From positions 29,886,001 to 29,950,000 of the forward strand of contig OX485803.1 of the NCBI GenBank assembly GCA_950295325.1: a stretch of 64,000 bases of DNA, in the 5' to 3' direction. The position numbers were made by a program, and so were the translations under genes. The notes beneath the pieces are model-generated. The model had not been told where the DNA came from. It did no database searches and worked only from the letters and a program-made list of their open reading frames with translations. The stretch comes from Polytrichum commune. Its lineage: Eukaryota; Streptophyta; Polytrichopsida; Polytrichales; Polytrichaceae. Shown one piece after another: positions 13,256 through 23,769 of the stretch (positions within the stretch are counted from its first letter, which is position 1; each line of letters opens with the position of its first letter).

Positions 13256-14096
13256 TGAAGTTCATGTCAAGTCATTAACTACATGGGGCCATTCACGGTT
13301 GGGGTACTACTTTTGGCCGTCTAACGGAAAACGGACTTTTTTGGATAACTTCACATGCTTGGTATGCTTAGATTTGTATTGTGAAGCATATTTTGGATCA
13401 TACCTACATTTCATACTCCATATCGAGTACACTGACAAAGTTAATTTAAAAGGAAAAGGGTCATCTAAGATATCCTTTTGATTCCTTAAAGGACATTCAG
13501 GAGTGTTGTCTTAATTGTTCACCTTAGGATCAAGGAATGAAAAGGACAACAAGAATCAATCGAAATGATCCCAAATTGTTTCCTCACAATCATCATTCAA
13601 GTGCGTACCAATAGAACCAAGTATGTATTGAATACCAATTGCCCAATTTTACATGAGGCACCAAACATGGCCAAAAATACATATAATTACGGCCACACGT
13701 AAAAGGAACGTCTAGTATTAGAATTGGACAAAAAAATATATGAACGGACACATGACACTTATACCAAGGTACTAAGATGCAAAACATGAAATAATTGACC
13801 TCCAATGCACGCCTAAATAGCAAAAAAATGCCATTGATGTGGTTTAGGGTTTAGGGTGATTATTATATAATAATAAAAATATTTTTTGATAAAGCTTATG
13901 AACTATCTACTTATTTATGTAAAATTTATTGATCAAATAATAGTAAATCATGATAAACACCAAAATCAATGCGACATAGTCCTTAAGTCCTTTGTCCCAA
14001 AAGTGGTACCTCAACCGTGAATGCCCCCACATATAATCACTAAGAAAATATGGATTTGAATGATTAGAGAGTATATCCCCAATTTTTTAACGTAAG
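13256..14096. other. Intergenic DNA without recognised gene
   Basis: Short unrelated open frames only. Two TTTAGGG repeats at about 13838-13853 match the plant telomere unit but the run is too short to mean anything. Confidence 0.5.
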
Positions 14097-14762
14097 ATGA
14101 CATCACTTGTGTGGACGAATCCAAGGAATCTCCACCTTCCAATGTTGATCCCGAAAGTGAAGAAAGTTCACAAAAGGCATGTCAAGAAGGCAATGTCCAT
14201 TGTTGCGCTCAACTTCATGAACAATCAACTTGTGTACATGAAGACTTTCAAAGGACCAACGGAGACATGGAAGGCCCTTTGCAACATCCATGAAACGAGG
14301 ATTTTGTCCAACATTCAGTTTGTGCGCCACAAGTTCTTAACGTTCAAGATATAAGAAGATGACAACTTGTTGGACCACATCAACAAGGCTAAGGCACTTG
14401 TGGATCATCTCACTTGCTTGGAGATACCCGTAAGAAACGAAGTTGTTGTCAAGACTTTACTTGAGAGCTTGTCATCCTCGTACAAACACATGATCACCTT
14501 CTTGGAGACCATGGCGATAAAGGAATTGACTATGAAGTATGCAATTAGATGTTTGATGCATAAGATGTCTAAGAAGAATGAGAAGGAATCTCAAGGGAAT
14601 GATCTCGTGATAATGTTGTATAAAGACAAATGGACAAATCTATCTTCATGCAAAGATGTCAAGACGTGCTACTATTGTGACAAACTGGGCCACATTGTGC
14701 ATTTTGATTACAAGATTGAGACATCCCACATGCATTATATGAACCAAGGAGTAAAAGTATAA
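14097..14762 (+). pseudogene. Ty1/copia gag polyprotein remnant
   Basis: In copia elements gag forms the virus-like particle. One frame with a single in-frame stop (TAA at 14352-14354) reads through typical gag phrases: 'ETWKALCNIHE', then after the stop 'DNLLDHINKAKALVDHL', 'LLESLSSSYKHMITFLE' and a basic lysine-rich stretch. It ends in a zinc-knuckle-like CYYCDKLGHIVHFD, in which CX2CX4HX4C is present except that the last Cys is Asp. The protease, integrase and reverse transcriptase that should follow are missing; LTR-like sequence follows directly, implying a large internal deletion. Non-functional. Confidence 0.75.
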
Positions 14763-14877
14763 TAAAGGGCAAAGTAAGGAGTGGATGTAATCATCTCACT
14801 TCAAGCATTATTCATCTACCTTTATATGTGTGTATTTGCTTGTGTAATATGATTTCTAGTTCTATTGTGCTTCAATA
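14716..14877 (+). repeat. Copia-type LTR remnant (copy 2), interrupted by a pogo-like element
   Basis: It matches 11647-11815 in order ('gagacatcccacat', 'ttatatgaaccaagg', 'aaggagtggatgtaatcat', 'tgcttcaata'). It abuts the gag remnant and is cut at its 3' end by the element that starts at 14878, using the TA of 'caata' as target. Confidence 0.5.
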
Positions 14878-15507
14878 CAGTAATCTCCCGCTTAAGTACG
14901 CACCCGTTTAAGTATGCATCCCGCTTAAGTGCGCAATTTTTTTGACAAAAAATAGGGTTCAGACTTTATTTTTTGAACATGTCATGCAGAGTCATTTGCC
15001 ACGAATGCATGAATTTTTTATGCTTGACATTAAAAGTCAGTTTGTCAACGTTCGTTGAAACGTCTCAAACGATCGTCGCAGTTCATCATACAACTTTGCA
15101 ACTTCCGTTTGAACATTGGAGCACAACAATTGGCTGTTGATGTCAAGTAGAGCCTCAAAGCCTTTGAAGTCCGTAGCACTTTCAGATTCAGCAAATGTCT
15201 TGATAAGTTGAATTTCGTTGCAAGATGTTCTCCCGATTGTCCCATACTTTCCAGATGGCGCCTTCACTAATTTCATACTCCCACCCCAGTGCATGCTTGC
15301 TTGGCACGATCGGCTTGCTCAACTTTGCAATGATTTCACATCGTTGGGCTTCAGTCAAGCGGGTTGCCTCAAGTTTCATCCGTTTTCCATTGCGATTCAT
15401 TGAATCAAAGTGTCTAGAAAGCTGAATATGAGGAAAGTACGCACCTACCAACTAAGTGCGCACCAATGGCTCCGGTTCAAAGTGCATACTTAAGCGGGAG
15501 ATTACTG
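14878..15507 (-). mobile_element. Pogo-like non-autonomous element with 26-bp TIRs and TA duplication
   Basis: The two ends are 26-bp inverted repeats beginning CAGTAATCTCCCGCTTAAG, with one mismatch (ACG against ATG), flanked by TA at 14876-14877 and 15508-15509, the Tc1/mariner-superfamily signature. Inside each end the motif 'CTTAAGTRYGCA' is repeated several times. The 630-bp element carries the N-terminal part of a transposase on the minus strand and lacks the catalytic domain, so it must have depended on another element. It sits in a copia LTR remnant. Confidence 0.8.
15188..15451 (-). pseudogene. Transposase N-terminal DNA-binding fragment (CENP-B/pogo-like HTH)
   Basis: The frame contains 'RLTEAQRCEIIAKL', then 'EISEGAIWKVWDNRENI', the spacing of the pogo/CENP-B N-terminal helix-turn-helix (LT..Q...I...L, then S...I...W..R..I). 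This domain binds the element's terminal repeats. A second frame (15037-15294) continues with 'KLYDELRRSFETFQ', of unknown meaning. No DDE domain follows. A remnant inside the 14878-15507 element. Confidence 0.55.
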
Positions 15508-15664
15508 TAAATAGATGGGATCTAGTATATTTGTTATTCATTTTAGAACGCAATTGCAAAAGGATGATTCCCACCGTGGATTTTTGCCAAAATCTTGAAA
15601 AATGCCTTGTGAGTGGTGCCTTGAAAAGTGGAGACAAGAAAGGACAACTAAAATAGTGATCAGG

Positions 15665-15900
15665 GAGATTTTTGGGCATAATCGGTTGAGATCTGAGTGT
15701 TTGCAAGTCCAACCCGTTACATGTTGACATCCTCCGGTTTTCCTTCATTAAATTGGGGTATATTCTATAAATTCCTCTAAAATGATCGGTAATTTTCTTG
15801 CAGTCTCGAACTTCAACCGGTTATTTCTCAAACTCAACCAGTTCATTTGTAACTAATTGCCAGTTCTCCCCGGTCATTGAACTAAAACCATCACATGCCA
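15665..15900. repeat. Dispersed repeat, copy A of a three-copy family
   Basis: Blocks 'gttacatgttgacatcc', 'ggtatattctataaattcct', 'cttcaaccggttatttctc' and 'actcaaccagttcat' recur in the same order at 62212-62330 (continuing at 62560) and 63785-64000. All are in the same orientation. Non-coding; family unknown. Confidence 0.7.
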
Positions 15901-17241
15901 ACCCCCAATTTCTCCCTTATGTTTCTATCAATGCTTCAACTTTGACATCGGGCATTGACAAATGAAGCTTGCTTAAAACAATGAGAAATTCTATTTTTTG
16001 AATTAACAATGGCCATCACTTATTTCAATTAGCGTGAACCCCTAATTAATGTAATCCATAAGTGGACCACATCAATTCAAGAGTTGCATTAAATAACTTG
16101 GCCCCTTGTCAATAAACATGGATACAATCAACAACTGACCACCCATAAATCACTCGTGTGAAGGCCATGCACATGTGCTAAAACAACAGTCTTAAAGTGG
16201 AATTTGGTGGGCTAAGGTCAAAGAATTTCAACCCTAAGATGTGACTATCTTTGGGGAGCTTGTTTTTAAGGTTAGTCCATCTTTTATTGGGTGGAAATTA
16301 AACATTCGTCTCCAACTCCAATCCAAGATGGTAATCTTGCGGGCTTAAAAACTCATGTTTATCATTGGAGTTGAAACAAGCATTTCTAACCCAAACAAAA
16401 GAGGCTCCAACCGTGAAACCAAACTCCTTAGGGTTGGGCACATGTTAAGGCCAAAATTCTTTTACCTTGGCCCACCGAACACTATTTCAAAATCGGCAGT
16501 TTTGAACATATGTGGCCTCCCCTTCATGTATGAAGTTGACATTCTCATGTTGTCATTAGTGCTTGCCTATGAGCCAATATTTTTCTTCTTTATTGTATTT
16601 GAATGTGCACCTACTTAAAAGTCAACACTCCTAAACCAATATTCTTCTTCCAAAACTTTAGGCACCCGTGGTCAAAAGTTAGACACTCCATGCTATTACC
16701 TTTTGCATTGTGATAGAAACAAACACATTATATTTATTGCACGCCTTCAACATTATATGTGATACAACAAGATGGGTGCGGTGGACATCCCATACACATT
16801 AATCATATTCATATCTAAAATTGAAATTAAACAACTTACTTTGGACCACACCAAATTTTTAAATGCGGATGCTCCAAAATTAGTTTGGTTCACATGAACC
16901 CTATTAAGTGGCAATAGCATGGCTTAGTTTTCGGCGACCACCCTTTCACATGCATAGCCAAAACATAGAAATGGTTGAAGTTGGTAAGAAAGGCGGAGTT
17001 TCATTTGTATGATTGGTTCGGCACATGACCTCAATGCCTAGTATTTGATAGAGTTGACCGTAAAGTCACCAAAAGTGTGAAGCAAAACCCAAATTTGAAA
17101 GATTCTCCCATATTTGTCACTTCTAACATTTGTGTCGGTGACCTTAAAAGAACAAGAAAGCAAACCCTTTTTGTTTCTATTCCGAGGCTAAGAAACTTAC
17201 AAGTTTTGTTCTTTAATTTGATAATGTATGGGGAGTACTCA
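15901..17241. other. Intergenic DNA, nothing recognised
   Basis: No motif-bearing frame and no repeat structure seen by eye. Confidence 0.5.
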
Positions 17242-19211
17242 CACTACTAGAAACAAGGTATTTCCACGACAACACCGTTTGATAGCTTTCGTTCTTAGTC
17301 AAAATATTTTGACAGCTATCATTTCGAGTTGAAACATTTTGACAACGTTTCAGGAGGTCAATCGGGGTAGGTTCGCATTGGTCGAAATAGGTTTGGTTTG
17401 ACACAAGAGGTTTGGCGACCTGACTAATGTGTTATGATTGAGGTATAGTGTTTGCTATGTAATGCTTGTGCAATCCTAATTATTTTATGGGCATGAGTTG
17501 AAATAAAAATTTGGCACATGATTTGTTTTTTCATGCTACATTTTCATCTTTGCTCTGCAAAGATTATCCCAATTAGTGTGCATTAATGTTTGGAGTTACG
17601 TAGTGCTATAACTATTTAATGAGAATGTAATCTTTTACCATGCAAAATCATTTATGTTCTGCAATGTCCAAACAACTTATTGAACTTTCGTTAGTAAAAA
17701 AATGAACTCTTGAGTAAGATGTTATTGCATTGTGTAACTCCAAGTGGTAACACTCACTAATTGGGATAATCAATGTAGCATAGGGTATTCAACAACCATA
17801 AAGTCCAATGGGTGAAATGTTTCATTCACAAAGCGATTGCAAGTCACAAAAATTGTCATATCAAGTTCACAATAGGAGCTGACATGGAAAATTTTACAAG
17901 AGGTGGTGGTATGTGTAGTTCTTCTCAACTGTGTTCATTATTAATTCTAGAATGGTCTCTATATTTGAAGCACTTGCTATGTTCTCATTGATTTGATGTC
18001 AACCATTCCACTCCACTTTACATTCAAGCTTTGGGACTCAAGGAAGTTTGAATGAATGGAGTAGCACATGGACTCTACATGACATAAAGTGGATAATGTG
18101 TCAAAGGTTACTACACCAAATATTGTATTTAATGTCATATGGTATTTTATGTCACTATGATAAGTTTTGTAATGACACTTCTTATGAATAAGTTTACAAA
18201 TATTGTCACCCCAATTTACTTTTAGTTCATCCACTTTTGCATCCTAACATTTTTATAATGAATTACCATCATAGATGATTGAAAATTTGATGAAAAACCA
18301 CTCAGTAAGTGGCAATAATTGCAATGTTATAAATCTATATTGTCCAATTTTTTGACAAGGAATGAGAAATAATGCTAGGATTACATTTAGTGTCGATGAT
18401 ACTACATGGGCGGTTCACAATTAGTATTGAGCTAGACAAAGAAAATTGGTGGCACGAACTACAATATTTAGTGTAGATTTTGTGACAAACCCACCTAACA
18501 AGAGGTGGCTCTAACACAAAATCGAAAGGCCATGATACTTTAGTATCTCACAACCCTTGATTTGGAATGAGAGTAAGGTTGATGTTTCTCGTTCATTAGA
18601 TTAAACTTCATGAATCGATGTCCAAACACTAAATGTTGAAAACACTAAATGTTACATGACCTCCTCTCTAGGTTCCACCTAGTTATTGCAATGCGAATAA
18701 TTTGCATGATAATGAATAATGTGGGCCAATGTGGATTAGTTGTTTAGGGCAATGGTATCTAATAATTATAAACTTTTATCTCTATACATCAAGTAAGCTT
18801 GGATGTGAAGTTGGCTAGGGTGTTGGGCTCTAATGAAGTGACGGAGGGTTCTATTCTTTATTGTGGCAAAGATCGAGTGTGGTGCTATCCAATAAGGTGT
18901 AGTTGCCGATTGAAATACATTGTTTATGATATAATTTGGTAGCTACAAATTTTTAATGATATGATTCATTCTTAATTAAAGATCCGTCAGTGAGGCTTGG
19001 TATAGGTTCGGGAGATGGACATGACATGAGTCACGGGTTTTGCACAACACGAAGCATGGGTTTCCAACGACACAAACAAGTGACCGGGATAACTACACAA
19101 TTGACACTAAACTTGAAAACTCGGACCTCATTCAAAGTGGATGGAAGTAGCCCACACATAGTCATAATGTAGTCATTTTGTTGTTGTATTGAGGCGCATT
19201 TTCTAGTAGTG
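17242..19211. mobile_element. Possible CACTA-type element delimited by CACTACTAGAAA ends
   Basis: CACTACTAGAAA at 17242 and its reverse complement ending at 19211 (TTTCTAGTAGTG) are 12-bp inverted ends of the kind seen in plant CACTA (En/Spm) transposons. The flanking trinucleotides are TCA and ACA, so a perfect 3-bp duplication is absent. The 1970-bp interior shows no recognisable transposase. It could be a non-autonomous copy or a coincidence of two unrelated ends. Confidence 0.4.
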
Positions 19212-19357
19212 ACAAGTGGTGAGAGGGGAACATGGTGCTTAGATAAGCATATTCCATGTGCATATAGGTAGGTGGCAAAGAAAATGAGGAGATTCTTTAA
19301 TTGTATAAACATGAAACATGTTGGCACCTAAAACTCAAAGAAACACTCCAAGACTTT

Positions 19358-20380
19358 CTAGTTACATTCGGAAGAAGGACCATTAGGGGATTTTAACCCC
19401 AGTTGATCCAATAGTCTTTGCTTAACTCTATTTTCTATCATTGTTTTAAATGTGGGTGCGATGGCACATGCTATTTTGAAGGTTATTCTTTGGTAGAACT
19501 TGAAAATCTCAGCCTCTAGAATTTCAACATTTCCAAAATCACTTGGGTAAACCACTCACGATACTACTACAACATGATTGATCATAAAGTACGGGGATGA
19601 AATGGGTTGAGATACCCTAATGATCCTTTGCTTGAGTGTAACTAGAAAGCATGGAGGGCTTCTTTGAGTTTTAGTTGCCGACATGTCTTATTTCTACATA
19701 ACCAAAAGTCTTCTCATCAACATTACTAAGAGGCGGGATCTTGTTCTCTTTCTAATATTGGGTACAATGTTCATGCTCTACAATGTTTGAGTTACATCAA
19801 TTGTTGATATCTCTTTGTTGAACTCAAATTTAGATTGAAAGCTCTATAGTGTCAGGGCCATAAACATTCTATTACCGGATTTAAATCTTCACATGTTGGG
19901 CCCATAGAACATGCTCAATATGATTAAAACTTTATATTTGCCACCTAAGTGTTTATGCATCTCTTTGTTCCTCTTACCACCCGTATACCCCCCAAACAGA
20001 ATCATATTCAAAATTCTCTCAAAGTTTATTTCCGTGGAATAAAGCAAAACAACTTCTCTCTCAAGAAAGTGGCAAAGTGAGAGATTCCTTAAGAAGACTA
20101 AGTTGGCCCCCACTTTGAGTGGCTCTAATATAAGTAATGTTTTGACCATCTCAAAAAATTCCATTGTCCAAGGCTTTGGTGGCAAAGTGAAACCGCACCC
20201 ATCATATGGAAACGGAAGGGGTACCATTTACCCATAAATGTCTTTGTACATGGGAGCCTTTTTGGCGCCGTAAGGTGAGAAGATGCGCCAATATTGGCCC
20301 ACATACGTGAGCGAGTCACCATGTATGGAGACTTCCATGTGTGTTTTTATGCTCTTCGAGTGGTTTGTAATGCCCTAGGC
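19358..20380 (-). pseudogene. Broken coding-like sequence, family not recognised
   Basis: The minus strand has a long reading frame from about 20380 to 19889 broken by one stop (at the position after 'APMYKDIYG'). It reads 'SLTYVGQYWRIFSPYGAKK', '..PFPYDGCGFTLPPKPW', '..LKVGANLVFLRNLSL', with protein-like composition. A second coding-like stretch (19555-19358, 'FKTMIENRVKQRLLDQLG') lies downstream on the same strand after several stops. The order suggests one decayed gene or transposon protein. I do not recognise the family. Confidence 0.35.
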
Positions 20381-21346
20381 ATTTAATGTGCAGTTGGAAA
20401 AAGGAAGTCCCTTTTGAGGGACGAGCCAAAACGCACGTGGAAAAGGCCCATATGTGAGGCGGAGAAAAAAAAAATTCCAACGTTGATCGCCCTTATGATC
20501 ATGCTTCAACTACTAACAAACACACTAACTCCCTTAGTCTTTGTTTCAAGGGTTGGGGCGTTTGATGGATATCTAGCCATGGGAAAGTATTTCAATATAT
20601 TGGCCTCTCTCATGACAACGTGAGTCGTGTGGAGCACTCACAATGCATTTGACTTGAACCGACGAAAAGTGACATGTCCACTTCAAAGAGGAACCAAAAT
20701 GAAATGAAATTATCTAAATGTCCGCGAAGCCACATGGCTCATAGGAGTAAAAAAATAGTACACCATGCCAAGGTACATTTTGGCACTAGCCTCCTTCTCG
20801 TAGGATAGGATATGAAACACGCGATTAGTACAAGATGGTTACCATATCCAAGTCGAGGTGGTAGCCGCTTTCCTCATGGTTCTTGGAGTCCATGTTAAAT
20901 ATCCTATTCATTGTCAAAGTGACGAATTTCATTGCTCATTACATGGTCATATACCCCCCCCCCCAACCTCGTTATGTTGACTATTGAATCTGAAATGGTT
21001 ATCATGTTTTGAGCATGTAGTCCAATTCTTAAACACGTGTCTTTTTTTGTGTGTTTGTTATGGTGTCACATCAAATCACACACCACTCAAATATATGTGT
21101 CTTAATAAGAGAAGTAACCAAACGAGGGTTGTCTACCTTAGCCCAATTGGGCATTTTTTAATTTTTTTAATTTTCTTTCTCCTTTCTATTTGCTATATCT
21201 TTCTTTTCTTTACTTTGAATTTTGGCTTAAGTTGGTAGATTACATTAATTGTGACATTCACATAAGAGTATGTGGAGAAATGGATTTCATAGTTCTTCCA
21301 CATGTTTGGTCACCCCCCTAAGATTCACTTCTAAGATAACAACTAA
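20381..21346. other. Intergenic DNA, nothing recognised
   Basis: Includes an 11-base C run at 20954-20964. No supported gene. Confidence 0.5.
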
Positions 21347-21549
21347 CACTAGAAAAAAACTTGTCCATTGCAATGATTTGTTGCAGCTCGTGGCAAATCA
21401 TTGTGGTTGGCAAGTGGAGGGTTGTGGTTGCCCATTGTCCAAAAAATCACAGCGAAAAACTTATGATTGACAACCAAAATGATTTATTTATACATTCTCT
21501 CATCACGAGTCACAACGGATGGTTGTAGTGGAGAAGTTTTCTTCTAGTG
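21347..21549. mobile_element. Short element with CACTAGAA-type inverted ends
   Basis: The left end CACTAGAAAAAAACTT pairs with a right end that reads CACTAGAAGAAAACTT on the other strand (15 of 16 match). The unit is 203 bp, non-coding, with no clear target duplication. It is probably a miniature derivative of a CACTA-like or similar transposon. Confidence 0.5.
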
Positions 21550-23540
21550 AACAAGAGAAGCACTTATCTTAGAACTCCATATACACATGGAGTCCTTGCA
21601 TGTTACGCTTTCTTATCGTGCTTCCACATTACACAAGCGTTAAATGGGAATGAAAATTGCGAGGTCTACTATGAAACGTGCACCTAAATGAATATGATCA
21701 AAATCCTTTCTTCTAGAACACTATTCGTATCCGATGGAACCTTGGCAAGCTTTTCTTTCTAATAGCACTTCCGATATCAAACTTTCAAGTCCATACATGA
21801 AATGTATAAGTGAAGTAGTAGGGTCACATCGAATGTTTAAAGGTCGATGTATGAGGAATTTGAAATAATGAACAGATGTCATATCCTTCAGCCTTTGCTT
21901 TTATGATACATTTTGACATTATAAGCCTTGAGTACTCGGGCCTTAAGGGTAGAATTTTAGTTTTTAGGAAGCAAAGTTGATGTGAAAGCCCTTAACTTTT
22001 GAAGGATACATGGTCTCAATATACAGCCATGTATACAATATATATGGGCCTCACCAAGCTCAAAGATCATATTCTATATATTTATGGTTTTTAAATTAGT
22101 TCATACATTTTCTCATGGCAAAAAACAAAAACAAATAAATAAACGAACAAAAATATACTCATACTTGACATTGGTGATAAAATTACAATATGTGTATGTG
22201 CATACAAGGGAATCACAACTATGTATTTGAACTTAAATCTTCAATAACATCAAGGTATTCAACAAATCTAAAAAGTGCACTTAAATGGAAATACCACTTA
22301 GGGGCTATTTACATCATGGACCACGAAGTTGTTCCATGTCATATGGCTTTTTTTCATGATCACACTTTCATGGTCCAACTTCTTAAAATGCATTTTTAAA
22401 GGCCTTTGGGGCACTCATTAGGTGTAAACCGAATGTGGACCAAAAAAGTAACTATGCACCAAAAAGTGGTTGTGTTGATTTCTTTTTCAAAATATGTCCA
22501 AAATAAATAAATTATGGGATCTTTTTTCTTTTTTCTTCTTTGTGTTTGACCTTCTCCCCTTCTCCCCTTCTTTCCTCTTCCTTACAATACCATTTGGCTA
22601 AATTTATATATATATATAAGAATATCAAATATTAGAGTTATCCGTAAAGTAAGTTGGTGTTTTGATAGATTTGGAGTGCACTATTCACACAAACCCATGG
22701 AAACGCAAAGTAAGGCTTTTGAATTCCGGGGCATAGTACACAAGGCCAGGGTTTAGGGTCAGAGCTGGTCTGCTTGTTTTTGGAGCTGGTCTGCAGTCCT
22801 TTAGTTTCTCCGGATTTAGGCTGCGACAAATTTGGGGTTGTCCCCGCGGACTTCGCCCCGCCTTGTCAGTGGATCTTCTTTGTTGGCGAAACAGGAGAGG
22901 GCCCTCTGACAAAACGACGCTAAATTCCCGGGGCGCGCTCGCAACACAGGAGCAAAATTTTTTTTCACCATTTCCGGTCCCTCAAAAGATTTGTGCCTGT
23001 GTTTTTTTTATAGCTATAGACACCTGCTCCACTTTTAGGGCTTGTCACACAATTTTCTCAAATCCAGGCCCAAAACCCTCTCTTCAGGTCACTTTACGGA
23101 TAACTCTATTAAAACAATATTTCTCTACAATGGTCCCTTGACATTTGCAATGAGAGAACCTCTTTTGCCTCTCTTATCACAAAACCCGTTGGACCATGAC
23201 AGTGGACAATGTAGGCGTGACAACATGTCTTTTGGGGACCTTAAGTTCCATGGTCAGTATTACATCTTTTTTTTCTTGATGTAAATTGAAGTGGTCCCAA
23301 GACAAATTCAACAACCATTCACATATTTTATACGAGCCAAGGACGACTTCATGGTCCATGATGCAAACAATACCTTAAGTGCATTGAACCGTAAGTTAAT
23401 TGAGATAGGGTCACTTTGGACACAATAAGCTTGAAATGAAAGTATGTGACTCAAATACGCATTTTTGTGCATGGAGAGGCCTAGCATGGGCTCTTGGATG
23501 TTTTTAGGGTTAAAGTATAAATAAACCAATATTGAACCCA
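21550..23540. other. Intergenic DNA with a local GC-rich patch
   Basis: Mostly AT-rich and featureless. About 22690-22960 is distinctly richer in G+C and CpG (for example 'cccgcggacttcgccccgcc') than its surroundings. An open minus-strand frame there (22685-22912) has no known motif, so I do not call a gene. Confidence 0.45.
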
Positions 23541-23544
23541 CATA

Positions 23545-23765
23545 TAGGTGAATGCATGGGTATCAAATATCAACATCAATAAGGATATCAAAGAACCTAC
23601 ACATGGGGTACCAAAATTGTGATACCAATCAAATATTGATATGTTATAAGTATGTCCATGTGAAAGAATCATTGTATACCATAGTTGTTATTTGGGTCCA
23701 TAACATTCTAAATCATATTGATATTGCAGCCACAAAGGGGTCACCTAGTGGAAAATGTTGCATAT
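23545..23765. repeat. Dispersed repeat shared with 46345-46530
   Basis: 'ggtgaatgcatg', 'caacatcaataa', 'atcaaagaacctac', 'tttgggtccataacattctaaa' and 'attgatattg' occur in the same order in the second copy. The plus-strand frames of both copies look alike only because the DNA is related. Similar 'ggtaccaa/ttggtatc' vocabulary occurs near 25210-25330 and 33590-33960. Confidence 0.55.
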
Positions 23766-23769
23766 ATGT

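Noticed and set aside
13838-13853. Two TTTAGGG telomere-type units
   Set aside because: Only two units, which is expected by chance in AT-rich plant DNA.
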